Shown piece after piece: positions 53,233 through 62,641 of a DNA stretch of 64,000 nucleotides (position 1 is its first letter; each line of letters opens with the position of its first letter). The DNA lies in contig NZ_JADOTZ010000001.1 in NCBI RefSeq assembly GCF_015751895.1, forward strand, positions 930,001 to 994,000. Direction: 5' to 3'. The notes beneath the pieces are model-generated. The model was not told the DNA's origin. It worked only from the letters and a program-made list of their open reading frames with translations, and did no database searches. The stretch comes from Zhihengliuella flava (GTDB lineage: Bacteria; Actinomycetota; Actinomycetes; Actinomycetales; Micrococcaceae). The translations under genes were made by a program, and so were the position numbers.

Positions 53233-54351
53233 ATGCTCACCAATACCCGCCGTAATGCGTGGGTGGACGACGCCGTCCGCGCCATCGAGGCCGATGCCAC
53301 CCGCAGCGCCGATACCCATTTGCACCGCCTACCCTTGCCACCAGCGTGGGGCATCGACCTTTATCTCAAGGACGAATCGACGCACCGAACGGGCAGCCTC
53401 AAGCACCGGCTAGCGCGTTCCCTGTTTCTCTATGGCCTCGTCAACGGATGGATCACGGAGGACACCACCATCGTGGAGGCCTCCAGCGGCAGCACAGCGG
53501 TCTCCGAGGCGTACTTCGCCCAGCTCTTGGGGCTCGACTTCGTGGCCGTCATGGCGGCCAGTACGAGCGCCGAGAAGATCGAGTTGATTGAACGCTTCGG
53601 CGGCCGCTGCGAGCTCGTCGAGGACCCGGGCACGGTCTACACGGTCGCCGAGCGCATCGCGGCCGAATCCGGCGGCCACTACATGGATCAGTTCACGTAC
53701 GCCGAGCGGGCCACGGACTGGCGCGGCAACAACAATATTGCCGAGTCCATCTTCGAGCAGCTGGCCGCCGAACCGTACCCGATTCCCACGTGGGTCGTCG
53801 TCGGCGCCGGCACGGGCGGTACCAGCGCCACTATTGGCCGCTACGTGCGTTACCACCGGCACGCCAGCCAGCTGGCCGTGGCCGATCCAGAGGGTTCCGC
53901 GTTCCTGCCGGCGTGGCAGGCATGGAACGACGGCGGGGACCCGGCCGCCGTGGTCGGCTCGCCCAGCCGGATCGAGGGGATCGGCCGCGCGCGGCCCGAG
54001 CCAAGCTTTGTCCCGTCGGTCATAGATGCGATCGCGCAGGTCCCAGACGGCGCGTCCGTGGCCGCGATGCGGCACCTTGCATGTCGCTTCGGCCTCAGCG
54101 CTGGCCCTTCCACAGGTACCAACCTCTGGCTGACGTGGCAGCTCATCGCCTCCATGGTGGCCCGCGGCGAGCGCGGCAGTGTGGTGACGCTCTTGTGCGA
54201 TAGCGGCGAACGCTACCGGCGCAGCTATGCGGACCAGCGCTGGCTGGCCGGCCAGGAGATCGACCCGGCGCCCTACGAGGGCGTGATTGACGCGTTCTTG
54301 GCCAGCGGAGCCTGGCCCGCCGCTTCTGCGGAACCCTCGGCTAACCATTAA
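53233..54351 (+). CDS. PLP-dependent cysteine synthase/desulfhydrase family protein (Cds1-like)
   Basis: A 372-residue fold-type II PLP enzyme. Lys57 in TGSLKHRLA is the Schiff-base lysine, and [11 protein letters not shown] and [14 protein letters not shown] are the PLP phosphate and substrate loops. The C-terminus has [13 protein letters not shown]. Length and motifs resemble mycobacterial Cds1 (L-cysteine desulfhydrase), which releases H2S, pyruvate and ammonia, rather than canonical CysK. It stands alone, with a hairpin after the stop. Confidence 0.87.
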   Translation: MLTNTRRNAWVDDAVRAIEADATRSADTHLHRLPLPPAWGIDLYLKDESTHRTGSLKHRLARSLFLYGLVNGWITEDTTIVEASSGSTAVSEAYFAQLLGLDFVAVMAASTSAEKIELIERFGGRCELVEDPGTVYTVAERIAAESGGHYMDQFTYAERATDWRGNNNIAESIFEQLAAEPYPIPTWVVVGAGTGGTSATIGRYVRYHRHASQLAVADPEGSAFLPAWQAWNDGGDPAAVVGSPSRIEGIGRARPEPSFVPSVIDAIAQVPDGASVAAMRHLACRFGLSAGPSTGTNLWLTWQLIASMVARGERGSVVTLLCDSGERYRRSYADQRWLAGQEIDPAPYEGVIDAFLASGAWPAASAEPSANH

Positions 54352-54357
54352 CCGCGT

Positions 54358-54394
54358 GTGCCCGGCCGGCCTCACGAGGAGGTCGGCCGGGCAC
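54358..54394. terminator. Hairpin between convergent Cds1-like and paaH genes
   Basis: GTGCCCGGCCGGCCT (54358-54372) pairs with AGGTCGGCCGGGCAC (54380-54394) with a single mismatch. It begins 6 bp after the Cds1-like stop and 35 bp from the paaH stop. No U-tract. Confidence 0.65.
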
Positions 54395-54429
54395 GGGCCG
54401 TGGCGCGCTCGTCAGGGTGCCAGCGCGGG

Positions 54430-55278
54430 CTAGCTCCAGTCGAAGAAGCCCCGGCCGGACTTGCGGCCCAGCTCCCCAGCGGCCACCTTATCCTTGAGAA
54501 TCTGCGGCGGGGCAAAGCGCGGTCCCAGCTTGGACTCGAGGTACTCGGCAATCCCGAGGCGCACGTCCAGACCCACAATGTCCGTGGTGCGCAGCGGGCC
54601 CGTGGGGTGCTTGTATCCCAGCACCATGGCGTTGTCGATGTCCTCGGGGCTGGCCACCCCCTCCTCGACCATGCGCATCGCTTCCAGCGCAATCGCCACG
54701 CCGAGGCGGGAAGAGGCGAAGCCCGGGGCGTCATTGACGACGACGGGCGTCTTCTCCAACGCCTCGGTCCAGCCGCGCGCGGCCTCAATGTGGTCCGGAG
54801 CGGTCTGCTCTCCGATGACCACCTCGATCAGCGTCGACGCCGGGACCGGGTTGAAGAAATGCAGGCCCAGGAATTGTTCCGGGCGCTGCAATTCGTTGGC
54901 GAGGGTGGAAACGGACATCGAGGAGGTGTTAGAGGCCAACACCGCGTCAGCGGCCAGATGCTCCTCCACCGCGCGCAGGGATGCGACCTTCAGGTCCCAG
55001 ATCTCCGGCACCGCCTCGATGACCAGGTGGCGGTCAGCAAAGGCCGCGTAGTCCGTGGTCACGGTCAGGTGTGCGGCGTAGTCCTGCTCGGGCAGCCCGC
55101 GGGCAATGGACTTCTCGACGGCGGACACCACGCGCTCGCGGGCTCCCTCCGCGGCGTCGTCGTTCCGTTCCACCACGACGACGTCCGCACCGTGGATCAG
55201 GAAGGCGTGGGCGATGCCCGCGCCCATGCGGCCGCCGCCAAGAACGCCGACCTTCGCCGGCAGGTTCTGCTCAGTCAT
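54430..55278 (-). CDS. paaH: 3-hydroxyadipyl-CoA dehydrogenase PaaH
   Basis: A 282-residue 3-hydroxyacyl-CoA dehydrogenase. The NAD motif is VGVLGGGRMGAGIAHAF, with SNTSSMSVSTLA (Ser), LGLHFFNPVP (His) and VVVNDAPGFASSRL. It oxidises 3-hydroxyadipyl-CoA to 3-oxoadipyl-CoA in the last part of phenylacetate breakdown. It is the last gene of paaJ-paaF-paaH, 11 bp after paaF, in an operon with a PaaR-type operator. Confidence 0.92.
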   Translation of the reverse strand: MTEQNLPAKVGVLGGGRMGAGIAHAFLIHGADVVVVERNDDAAEGARERVVSAVEKSIARGLPEQDYAAHLTVTTDYAAFADRHLVIEAVPEIWDLKVASLRAVEEHLAADAVLASNTSSMSVSTLANELQRPEQFLGLHFFNPVPASTLIEVVIGEQTAPDHIEAARGWTEALEKTPVVVNDAPGFASSRLGVAIALEAMRMVEEGVASPEDIDNAMVLGYKHPTGPLRTTDIVGLDVRLGIAEYLESKLGPRFAPPQILKDKVAAGELGRKSGRGFFDWS

Positions 55279-55289
55279 GAATCTTCCCT

Positions 55290-56081
55290 TTACTTCTTGC
55301 GGTCCAAGTAGTCCTGCATGCGGCGGAACTTCTCCTCGGATTCGAACAACATTCCCTGCGTCAGCGTGTCGATGACGGGGTGCGCCTCACGCGGGGCGTG
55401 GAAGACGGACTTGGTCAGGCGCACCGCGAGCGGGTCCTGCTTGCCGATCCGGTCCGCGAGCGCGTGCGCAGCGTCCATCAGGTCGGCTGCGTCGACCAAC
55501 TCGGTGATCAGCCCCACGGCCAGGCACTCCTCGCCGCGCAGAATTTTCCCGGCCAGCAGGATTTCCTTGGCCAGCGGCTCGCCCACCAGCTCCTTGAGGC
55601 GCCACGTGGCGCCGGCGGCAGCCATGATGCCGAGGCCGGTCTCTGGCTGGCCCATGCGCAGCTCGGGCGTACCGATCCGGAAGTCCGCCGCGTACGCGAG
55701 CTCCGCACCGCCGCCCAACGCGTAGCCGTCTAGGGCGGCGATCACGGGCATCGGCAGCTTGGCCAAACGGTCAAAGAGCGAGGAATTGATGCCGGCGAGC
55801 GCGTCGTCGCGGCGCCGCTCGCGCAACTGCCCGATGTCCGCGCCGGAGGCGAAGATCCCCTTGACGCCCTTCGGGTTCTCCTCCGTGGGAGCCTGTGAGG
55901 CCGTGCCGGCCAAGATCAGAACCTTGGGGGTTCGTTCCAGATACGCGCAGACCGCGTGCAGCTCGTCCACCATCTGTTGGTCGATCGCGTTGCGTACCTC
56001 GGGGCGATGCAACCGGGCCACCAGCCGACCACTGGTTTCGGTCAGCCGCAGGGTGGTGAACTGGGATCCGTCGAGCTGCAT
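55290..56081 (-). CDS. paaF: 2,3-dehydroadipyl-CoA hydratase PaaF
   Basis: A 263-residue crotonase-fold protein with the oxyanion-hole segments GIFASGADIGQL and IAALDGYALGGGAELAYAADFRIG, and ELRMGQPETGLGIMAAAGAT where the hydratase Glu is retained. This fits the hydratase PaaF, in contrast to the Asp-bearing PaaG at 21742. The start follows the thiolase stop by 2 bp. Confidence 0.88.
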   Translation of the reverse strand: MQLDGSQFTTLRLTETSGRLVARLHRPEVRNAIDQQMVDELHAVCAYLERTPKVLILAGTASQAPTEENPKGVKGIFASGADIGQLRERRRDDALAGINSSLFDRLAKLPMPVIAALDGYALGGGAELAYAADFRIGTPELRMGQPETGLGIMAAAGATWRLKELVGEPLAKEILLAGKILRGEECLAVGLITELVDAADLMDAAHALADRIGKQDPLAVRLTKSVFHAPREAHPVIDTLTQGMLFESEEKFRRMQDYLDRKK

Positions 56082-56083
56082 CC

Positions 56084-57304
56084 TTACACCCGCTCCAGCA
56101 GCAGGGCCGAGCCCTGGCCGACGCCCACGCACATCGTGGCCAGACCCAGTGCGCCCGGATCAGCCTCCCGCTCCAGCCGGCCCAGCAGTGTAATCGCGAG
56201 CCGGGACCCGGACGAGCCCAGCGGGTGCCCCAGGGCGATCGCGCCGCCATCGTTGTTGACCATGCCCTCGTCGAGACCGAGCTCGCGGACGCAGGCCAGC
56301 GACTGAGAGGCGAACGCCTCGTTGAGCTCGACGGCGGCCAGCTGGCCGATCTGGTGGCCCGTGCGCTCCAGCAGCTTGCGGGTGGCCGGAACGGGGCCGA
56401 CGCCCATGATTTCCTGAGCGAGGCCGGCCGAGGCACCGCCGATTACGCGGGCCCGCGGGGTCAGCCCGTACTTCTCGATTGCGGCCTCGGAGGCGACGAT
56501 GATGGCCGAGGCGCCGTCGTTGAGCGTGGAGGAGTTTCCGGCGGTGACCACCTCGCCGCCCTTGACCACCGGGCGCAACCCGCCGAGAACCTCGGCGGTC
56601 GTGCCGGGGCGCGGCCCCTCATCGGTGTCGACGACCGTGACCTTGCCCTTGCGGCCGGTCACCTCCACCGGCACGATCTCGTCCGCGAAGCGGCCGGCCT
56701 CGATCGCCGCGATGGCGCGCTCGTGGGAGCGCACGGCAAACGCGTCGCAGTCTTCCCGGGAGACGTTGAACGTGCGGGCGACTTCCTCAGCCGTCTCCGG
56801 CATGGAGTAGGTGGCCTTCCCCTCGCGGGAGAGCTCGCCGGAGAGGAACGCGGGGTTCGGGAAGCGCCAGCCGATCGAGGTGTCATAGGAGGCGCCGGGC
56901 TTGGCGAACGGCGTCGTCGGCTTCTCCATGACCCACGGGGCGCGGGACATGGATTCGACGCCGCCGGCCACCACGATGTCGGCGGCGCCCGCCGCGACCA
57001 TGTGCTGGGCCATCGTGATGGCGGACATGCCGGAGGCGCAGAGGCGATTGACAGTGATGCCCGGAACGGTGTCCGGGAATCCGGCCAGGAGCCACGCCAT
57101 GCGGGCGACGTTTCGGTTCTCCTCGCCGGCGCCGTTGGCGTTGCCGAGGATCACCTCGTCGACCAGCGCGGGATCAATCCCGGCGCGCTCGACGGCGGCG
57201 CGCACCGTCAGCGCCGCGAGGTCGTCCGGGCGGACGGAGCTGAGCGCTCCGCCATAGCGGCCCACGGGGGTGCGGGCACCGCCCACCAAGAATGCTTCTG
57301 CCAT
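56084..57304 (-). CDS. paaJ: 3-oxoadipyl-CoA/3-oxo-5,6-dehydrosuberyl-CoA thiolase PaaJ
   Basis: A 406-residue thiolase. The nucleophile is Cys89 in VNRLCASGM, with VELNEAFASQSL, GGAIALGHPLGSSG (His) and CVGVGQGSALL (second Cys). In the paa context it cleaves 3-oxo-5,6-dehydrosuberyl-CoA and 3-oxoadipyl-CoA to acetyl-CoA and succinyl-CoA products. AAGGAGA is 6 nt before the ATG. It is the first gene of the operon, with a PaaR-type site about 80 bp upstream. A general acetyl-CoA acetyltransferase is the alternative reading. Confidence 0.92.
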   Translation of the reverse strand: MAEAFLVGGARTPVGRYGGALSSVRPDDLAALTVRAAVERAGIDPALVDEVILGNANGAGEENRNVARMAWLLAGFPDTVPGITVNRLCASGMSAITMAQHMVAAGAADIVVAGGVESMSRAPWVMEKPTTPFAKPGASYDTSIGWRFPNPAFLSGELSREGKATYSMPETAEEVARTFNVSREDCDAFAVRSHERAIAAIEAGRFADEIVPVEVTGRKGKVTVVDTDEGPRPGTTAEVLGGLRPVVKGGEVVTAGNSSTLNDGASAIIVASEAAIEKYGLTPRARVIGGASAGLAQEIMGVGPVPATRKLLERTGHQIGQLAAVELNEAFASQSLACVRELGLDEGMVNNDGGAIALGHPLGSSGSRLAITLLGRLEREADPGALGLATMCVGVGQGSALLLERV

Positions 57305-57382
57305 GAGTTCTCCTTGAGGCGTTCGCGGCCCTCTGCGTTGAGGCATGCCGCAGCGTCCGGACGCTCTCGCGCCGCACGTGAC

Positions 57383-57406
57383 TTACTGACCGTTCGTTCA
57401 CTAATA
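57383..57406. promoter_or_regulatory. Predicted PaaR operator upstream of paaJ-paaF-paaH
   Basis: TTACTGACCGTTCGTTCA (57383-57400) is identical to the 18-mer before paaA at 26351, followed by CTAATA. It lies in the 177-bp gap between the amino-acid permease gene end and paaJ. Confidence 0.8.
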
Positions 57407-57481
57407 GTGTCACTCGTCACGGCCTCGGTCAACCACTGAGGCGTCACACGGCACCGCCGCACCGCGCAGCGCGAAGCAGGG

Positions 57482-58969
57482 CTAGGCGCCGGAGCGTTCG
57501 CCGTCCGCGTCAGACCTGCGCTCTGCGCGGCGCACCCGGCGCCACCCCAGCCAGAGGGCGAGCGCGAACACTGGCACGGTACAGATCGTGTACAGCCCCA
57601 GCCGGAAGACCTCGCCCGTGGTCGGGTCCACCATGGAATCAAAGGTGATGAGGAAACCGATGATGGCCAGCGCCGTCAGGCCGATCCAGCTGGTCCACGG
57701 CGAGCCCGGCATGGGCAGGGAGGAGACCTTGCCGCGCGTGCGGCGCAGCATGATCTGGCAGGCGAAGATGGTGCCCCACGTAAACAGCACGCCGATCGAG
57801 GCGGTGTTGAGCGCCAAATCGAACGCGTAAGTGCCGCCCAACCAAATGTTGACCAGGATGCCGATCACGTACACCGCACCGACGCTCAGGATGGCCATGT
57901 ACGGCACGTGGCGGCTACTCATCTTGGTGAGCCACGTCGGCGCGTGGCCGTTGTTCGCCATGGCCCGGAAGACGCGGCCCAGTGAGTACAGCCCGGAATT
58001 GCAGGAGCTCAGCGCGGCGACGATCACCACGAAGTTCATGACATCGCCGATCCACCCAATCCCCAGTTGAGCGAAGACGGTGACGAACGGACTCTCGCCT
58101 GCTTTGTACTGATCACTGGGCAACAGCATCGCCAACAGGAGCACGGAACCCACGTAGAACACGGCAATACGGACGACGACGGCGCGGATGGCCCGGGGAA
58201 CTTCCCGCTCCGGCTGCTTCATTTCACCCGCCGTGATGCCCACCAGCTCCACGCCGTTGTAGGCGAAAATCACCGCGTTCAACACCAAGATGGAGACCAT
58301 GAATCCGAAGGGAAACAGGCCACCCTCGGCAGCGAAGAGGTTATTGACCGAGGCCTGCGTCTGGCCGATCTGCGTGTTCATCACCACCATGACGGTGCCG
58401 GTGATCAAGAAGAGGATGATGGCGGCGACTTTCAGGAAGGACGCCCAGAATTCCACCTCACCGAACGCCTTGGCGCTGAACAGGTTGACGCCCACCAGAA
58501 CGGCGAGCGCGCACAGCGCCGAGATCTCCACCGGGACCCCGGGGAAGAAGAACTGGAAATACAGGCCCACCGCAATGAGCTCGGCAATGCCGGTCATGAC
58601 CCAGTTGAGCACGTACATCCAGCCAGAGACGTAGGCGCCCTTGGGGCCGAACAGCTCCGCGGCGTAGGAAACGAAGGAACCGGAGGTTTGGCGGTACATG
58701 ATCAGCTCGCCCAGGGCGCGCATCAGGAAGTAGGCGATCAGCCCGGCGAGCGCGTAGGACAAGACGAGTCCGGGCCCTGTAGAGGCCAGACGCCCGCCGG
58801 CACCCATGAAGAGGCCGACGCCGATGGCCCCGCCCATCGCGATCATCTGGACATGGCGGCGGGAAAGGGACTTCTGGTACCCCTCCCCCGTCAGCTGGGA
58901 GGCGGCCTCATTGCCGCCGTCGTGCTGGTCGGCGCCGGTAGGCGACGAACTGTGAGTGCTCGTAGACAC
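57482..58969 (-). CDS. Amino-acid permease (APC family)
   Basis: A 495-residue protein with 12 hydrophobic segments. The N-terminal LSRRHVQMIAMGGAIGVGLFMGAGGRL and TGPGLVLSYALAGLIAYFLMRALGELIMY are the APC/AnsP-GabP signature, and NGVELVGITAGEMKQPEREVPRAI is the family consensus. It is an H+-symporter for an amino acid (asparagine, GABA, proline or aromatic type; not resolved). The GTG start has AGGAG 6 nt upstream. It is in the same direction as the paa genes but separated from them by the PaaR-type site. Confidence 0.9.
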   Translation of the reverse strand: MSTSTHSSSPTGADQHDGGNEAASQLTGEGYQKSLSRRHVQMIAMGGAIGVGLFMGAGGRLASTGPGLVLSYALAGLIAYFLMRALGELIMYRQTSGSFVSYAAELFGPKGAYVSGWMYVLNWVMTGIAELIAVGLYFQFFFPGVPVEISALCALAVLVGVNLFSAKAFGEVEFWASFLKVAAIILFLITGTVMVVMNTQIGQTQASVNNLFAAEGGLFPFGFMVSILVLNAVIFAYNGVELVGITAGEMKQPEREVPRAIRAVVVRIAVFYVGSVLLLAMLLPSDQYKAGESPFVTVFAQLGIGWIGDVMNFVVIVAALSSCNSGLYSLGRVFRAMANNGHAPTWLTKMSSRHVPYMAILSVGAVYVIGILVNIWLGGTYAFDLALNTASIGVLFTWGTIFACQIMLRRTRGKVSSLPMPGSPWTSWIGLTALAIIGFLITFDSMVDPTTGEVFRLGLYTICTVPVFALALWLGWRRVRRAERRSDADGERSGA

Positions 58970-59138
58970 ACGGACTCCTAGGGATGGTAGAGCCAATTGC
59001 TTGAGGGTGGTCGCGAATAGCGACAGTCCAGTCTAGAGAACTTTCCGCGCCACCTCGTGGCACCCGTCGCGCCCGCCGACGCGTCGATGCCGCCCAAGGC
59101 CACGTGACGGCGGCCGGTGGAGAGCTAGACTCGTCCGG

Positions 59139-60092
59139 GTGAGTGCTGAAACGTTCCCTGAACAGGTATCCGATCTTTTCGACCCGACGCACTGGCGTGT
59201 CGTCGACGGCTTCGACTTCACCGACATGACCTATCACCGCCAGGTGGAGCGAACTACCGACGGGGAAATCCTGCGTGATTTGCCGACCGTGCGCATCGCG
59301 TTCAACCGGCCCGAGGTCCGCAACGCGTTCCGCCCCTCCACGGTGGACGAGCTCTACCGGGCCCTCGATCACGCGCGCATGACTCCCGATGTCGCCACGG
59401 TGCTGCTGACGGGCAATGGGCCTTCCCCCAAGGACGGCGGCCACAGCTTCTGCTCCGGCGGCGACCAGCGCATCCGGGGTCGGGACGGCTACCGCTACGC
59501 CGAGGGCGAGACCGCCGAGACCATCGACCCGGCGCGCGCCGGCCGGCTGCACATCCTCGAGGTCCAGCGCCTCATCCGGACCATGCCCAAGGTGGTGATC
59601 GCCGTCGTCAACGGCTGGGCCGCGGGCGGCGGGCACTCGCTGCACGTGGTCTCCGACCTCACCATCGCCTCGAAGGAATACGGCAAGTTCAAACAGACCG
59701 ACGCGACGGTGGGCTCCTTCGACGCTGGCTACGGCTCAGCCCTCTTGGCCCGCCAAGTCGGCCAGAAGGCCGCCCGGGAGATCTTCTTCCTCGCCCGCGA
59801 GTACTCCGCGGAGGACATGGTCCGCCTCGGCGCGGTCAATGAGGCCGTAGAGCACGAGCGTCTCGAGCAGGTGGCGCTGGAGTACGCCGCGGACATCGCC
59901 CGTCAATCGCCGCAGGCGGTGCGCATGCTGAAGTTCGCCTTCAACCTGGCTGACGACGGGCTGGCGGGTCAGCAGGTCTTCGCGGGCGAGGCGACGCGCA
60001 TGGCCTACATGACGGACGAGGCCGTCGAGGGCCGCGACGCGTTCCTCGGCAAACGGGACCCGAACTGGTCCGCCTACCCCTACTACTTCTAA
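59139..60092 (+). CDS. menB: 1,4-dihydroxy-2-naphthoyl-CoA synthase
   Basis: A 317-residue crotonase-fold enzyme with MenB hallmarks: FCSGGDQRIRGRDGYRY, VNGWAAGGGHSLHVVSDLTIAS, TDATVGSFDAGYGSALLARQVG and the C-terminal YPYYF. It cyclises o-succinylbenzoyl-CoA in menaquinone synthesis. The start is a GTG. It is the first of menB-menE-menA on the plus strand. It is longer than E. coli MenB by an N-terminal extension, as usual in actinobacteria. Confidence 0.95.
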   Translation: MSAETFPEQVSDLFDPTHWRVVDGFDFTDMTYHRQVERTTDGEILRDLPTVRIAFNRPEVRNAFRPSTVDELYRALDHARMTPDVATVLLTGNGPSPKDGGHSFCSGGDQRIRGRDGYRYAEGETAETIDPARAGRLHILEVQRLIRTMPKVVIAVVNGWAAGGGHSLHVVSDLTIASKEYGKFKQTDATVGSFDAGYGSALLARQVGQKAAREIFFLAREYSAEDMVRLGAVNEAVEHERLEQVALEYAADIARQSPQAVRMLKFAFNLADDGLAGQQVFAGEATRMAYMTDEAVEGRDAFLGKRDPNWSAYPYYF

Positions 60093-60112
60093 ACCCCAAC
60101 ACCTAGGTGGTT

Positions 60113-61222
60113 ATGCTCTCCGAACCGCTCCAGGCCCTGTATGGCCAACTGGCCGACGCGCTCGACGAAGGACCCGCGATCGAACCGGTCGATTCGTCGA
60201 TCGGCGGCGACCCCGTCGTTGAACACCCCACCGACGGCCCGGCGGGCACCGCCGTCGTCATTCGCACGTCCGGCTCCAGCGGCACGCCCAAGCGCACCGC
60301 CTTGACGGTGGAGGCCCTCGCCGCGTCCGCCGAGGCGACGGCGATGGCCTTGCGCGCCGACGGCCAATGGCTGCTGGCCCTGCCGCCGCACTATGTGGCC
60401 GGGCTCTCCGTCCTGACGCGCTCACTGTTCGCCGGCACAGCGCCGGTGGGCCTCGACCTCTCCGCGCCTTTCTCCGTGCAGGGTTTTACGGAGGCGGCGG
60501 CCGGCATGACGGACCGGACGCGCCTGACGTCGCTCGTGCCAACCCAATTGCAGCGCCTGCTCACGGACCCCAGCGCGGAGACCTTGGCCGTTCTCCAACG
60601 GTTCAACGCCATATTGGTCGGCGGCGGGCGCACGCCGGACGCCGTGCGCGCGGAAGCCGCCAAGCACGGCCTGGCCATCCATTTGACCTACGGCATGAGC
60701 GAAACGTGTGGCGGGTGTGTGTACGACGGCGTACCGCTGCCGGGCGTGCAGGTCAGCGCCGACGGCGGGCGGCTCAGCCTCGGCGGGCCGATGGTTGCCG
60801 CCGGGTACATCGGTGAGCCGCAGCGCACGGCCGAGCACTTCAGCACGGACGAATCCGGCGAGCGCTGGTTCCGGACCGACGACGTCGGGACGGTGACCGA
60901 CGGCCGACTCACCGTGCAGGGGCGCCTCGACGACGTCGTCATTACCGGAGGCGTCAAGGTCTCCGCGGACGCCGTGCAGAGGGCCCTCGAGGCCGTGCCG
61001 GCCGCCGGGGAGGTGCTCGTGACCGGCGTACCGGACGACGAGTGGGGCGCCGTCGTCGTCTGTGTGTACACGGGTGAGGCCAGTCCTCACGAGCTCTCGG
61101 CCGCGGCTCGGGCAGCCCACGGCCCCGCCGCTGTACCCAAGCGGTACCTGCGCGTGCCGGAGCTGCCGCGTCTGTCCACCGGCAAACCGGACCGGCAGGC
61201 CGTGGCGGCCCTCTTCGCGTGA
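60113..61222 (+). CDS. menE: o-succinylbenzoate-CoA ligase
   Basis: A 369-residue adenylate-forming enzyme with RTSGSSGTPKRTALT (P-loop), LTYGMSETCGGCVYDG, WFRTDDVGTVTDGRLTVQGRLDDVVITGGVKVSA and LSTGKPDRQAV (Lys). The N-terminal domain is compact, typical of short actinobacterial MenE. It activates o-succinylbenzoate for MenB. The ATG two codons after a GTG is used; AGGTGG lies just upstream. It follows menB by 20 bp. Confidence 0.93.
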   Translation: MLSEPLQALYGQLADALDEGPAIEPVDSSIGGDPVVEHPTDGPAGTAVVIRTSGSSGTPKRTALTVEALAASAEATAMALRADGQWLLALPPHYVAGLSVLTRSLFAGTAPVGLDLSAPFSVQGFTEAAAGMTDRTRLTSLVPTQLQRLLTDPSAETLAVLQRFNAILVGGGRTPDAVRAEAAKHGLAIHLTYGMSETCGGCVYDGVPLPGVQVSADGGRLSLGGPMVAAGYIGEPQRTAEHFSTDESGERWFRTDDVGTVTDGRLTVQGRLDDVVITGGVKVSADAVQRALEAVPAAGEVLVTGVPDDEWGAVVVCVYTGEASPHELSAAARAAHGPAAVPKRYLRVPELPRLSTGKPDRQAVAALFA

Positions 61223-61292
61223 CGATTTCCCTCCGGCCGGTGAGCGGAGGAAAATAAGCGGCTGAGAGATCTCAATTCTTCAGGAGGCGTTC

Positions 61293-62201
61293 GTGGCGAC
61301 AGTTGGCCAATGGGTCCAAGGAGCGCGGCTGCGAACGCTGCCGATGGCGGTCGCGCCGGTCGTGATCGGCACGGCCGCCGCGTTCGAGGTCGACGGACGG
61401 TTCCACTGGGTACGGGCTCTGCTCGCCGCGTTCGTGGCGCTCATGCTGCAGATTGGCGTGAACTATTCCAACGACTACTCGGATGGGATCCGCGGAACGG
61501 ACGACCACCGGGTGGGACCGCTACGGCTGACCGCGTCCGGGGCCGCGCCCGCAGTCCAGGTGAAGTTCGCGGCCTTCGCCTGCTTCGGCCTGGCCGCGAT
61601 CGCTGGCGCCCTGCTGGTGTGGGTCTCGCAGGCGTGGCCGCTTCTGCTCGTCGGGGCGGCCGCCGTCGTCGCGGCCTGGGGCTACACCGGCGGCAAGAAC
61701 CCCTACGGATATCTGGGCCTCGGTGACCTGTTTGTCTTCCTGTTCTTCGGGCTGGCGGCGACACTAGGCACCACCTTCACCCAGGTGCTGGAATTGACCG
61801 GGCCCGCATGGATCGGGGCGATCGGGTCTGGTCTGATCGCGGCGGCCCTGCTCATGGCCAACAATGTGCGCGACATCCCGACTGACCGCCAGGCCGGCAA
61901 GATGACCCTCGCCGTGCGCCTCGGCGACGAGTGGGCGCGGGCCAGCTACGTGCTGATGATTGCTCTGGCGCTCTTGCTCCCGGTCCTCCTGGTTGGCTCC
62001 CACCCCTGGCTGCTGCTGGTGGCTCTGGCCGCTCCCCTGTGCATCGGGCCGTCGTTGACCATGATGCGGGCAGGCCACGAACCGGGCGCCGCACGCAGCG
62101 CCCTCATTCCGGTGCTCAAGCAAACCGGGATCATCAGCTTGGCCTACGCGGGGCTCTTCGCCGTCGGCATGGTCATCTCCGTGAGCTTGGGTTCCCTCTA
62201 A
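61293..62201 (+). CDS. menA: 1,4-dihydroxy-2-naphthoate polyprenyltransferase
   Basis: A 302-residue UbiA-family membrane enzyme with eight or nine hydrophobic segments. The Asp-rich prenyl-diphosphate site is NYSNDYSDGIRGTDDHR, and the second site MANNVRDIPTDRQAGKMTLAVRLG. It attaches the isoprenoid chain to DHNA at the membrane. The GTG start has AGGAGG 6 nt upstream. It is the third gene of the men group, 70 bp after menE. Confidence 0.95.
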   Translation: MATVGQWVQGARLRTLPMAVAPVVIGTAAAFEVDGRFHWVRALLAAFVALMLQIGVNYSNDYSDGIRGTDDHRVGPLRLTASGAAPAVQVKFAAFACFGLAAIAGALLVWVSQAWPLLLVGAAAVVAAWGYTGGKNPYGYLGLGDLFVFLFFGLAATLGTTFTQVLELTGPAWIGAIGSGLIAAALLMANNVRDIPTDRQAGKMTLAVRLGDEWARASYVLMIALALLLPVLLVGSHPWLLLVALAAPLCIGPSLTMMRAGHEPGAARSALIPVLKQTGIISLAYAGLFAVGMVISVSLGSL

Positions 62202-62242
62202 CGCGTACCGTTCGCGGCTGCTTGGACGAGGCCGGATCTCGC

Positions 62243-62542
62243 TTAGTCGCTGGTGGATTCGCCTCGCCGGCGGTCCGCCTGCTCCATGGCCTCGTCCTCC
62301 GCGGCGGCGTCCTCCTCAGCGATGCGCGCGGCCTGACCGCGGCGCCCCGCCATGCGATCCGCCATCTCGTTGACGGCCTGCAGGCGCAGCGAGTTGAAGA
62401 ACAGGTAGCTCACGGCGAAGGCAATCACGAGGCCAAGCACCGCTGCCACCCACAGGTTCCACCCGATGACCCAGTAGATGAACGCAAAGACGGCGAGGAA
62501 CAGGGCGAGGCGGAGCAGCGTAAATTTCAGAAAATGCACCAC
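62243..62542 (-). CDS. DUF4229 small membrane protein
   Basis: A 99-residue protein with two adjacent hydrophobic segments (LLRLALFLAVFAFIYWVIGW and WVAAVLGLVIAFAVSYLFF) and a charged C-terminal tail (ADRMAGRRGQAARIAEEDAAAEDEAMEQADRRRGES). This fits DUF4229, a family seen near menaquinone and cytochrome genes in actinobacteria. No function is known. It converges with menA. Confidence 0.8.
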   Translation of the reverse strand: MVHFLKFTLLRLALFLAVFAFIYWVIGWNLWVAAVLGLVIAFAVSYLFFNSLRLQAVNEMADRMAGRRGQAARIAEEDAAAEDEAMEQADRRRGESTSD

Positions 62543-62641
62543 TTCATTCTACCGGGCGGGTGATCTGCCGGCCGAGCCGCTGCACTTGGCCCTGCGCGGA
62601 ATCGACACGCGCGCCCGCCGCCGCTGACCTAAACTAGATTC

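Noticed and set aside
61223-61292. CTGAGAG near the menA start suggested a TPP riboswitch
   Set aside because: Only the short box is present; the second conserved segment of the aptamer is missing, and menA is not a thiamine gene. Probably chance.
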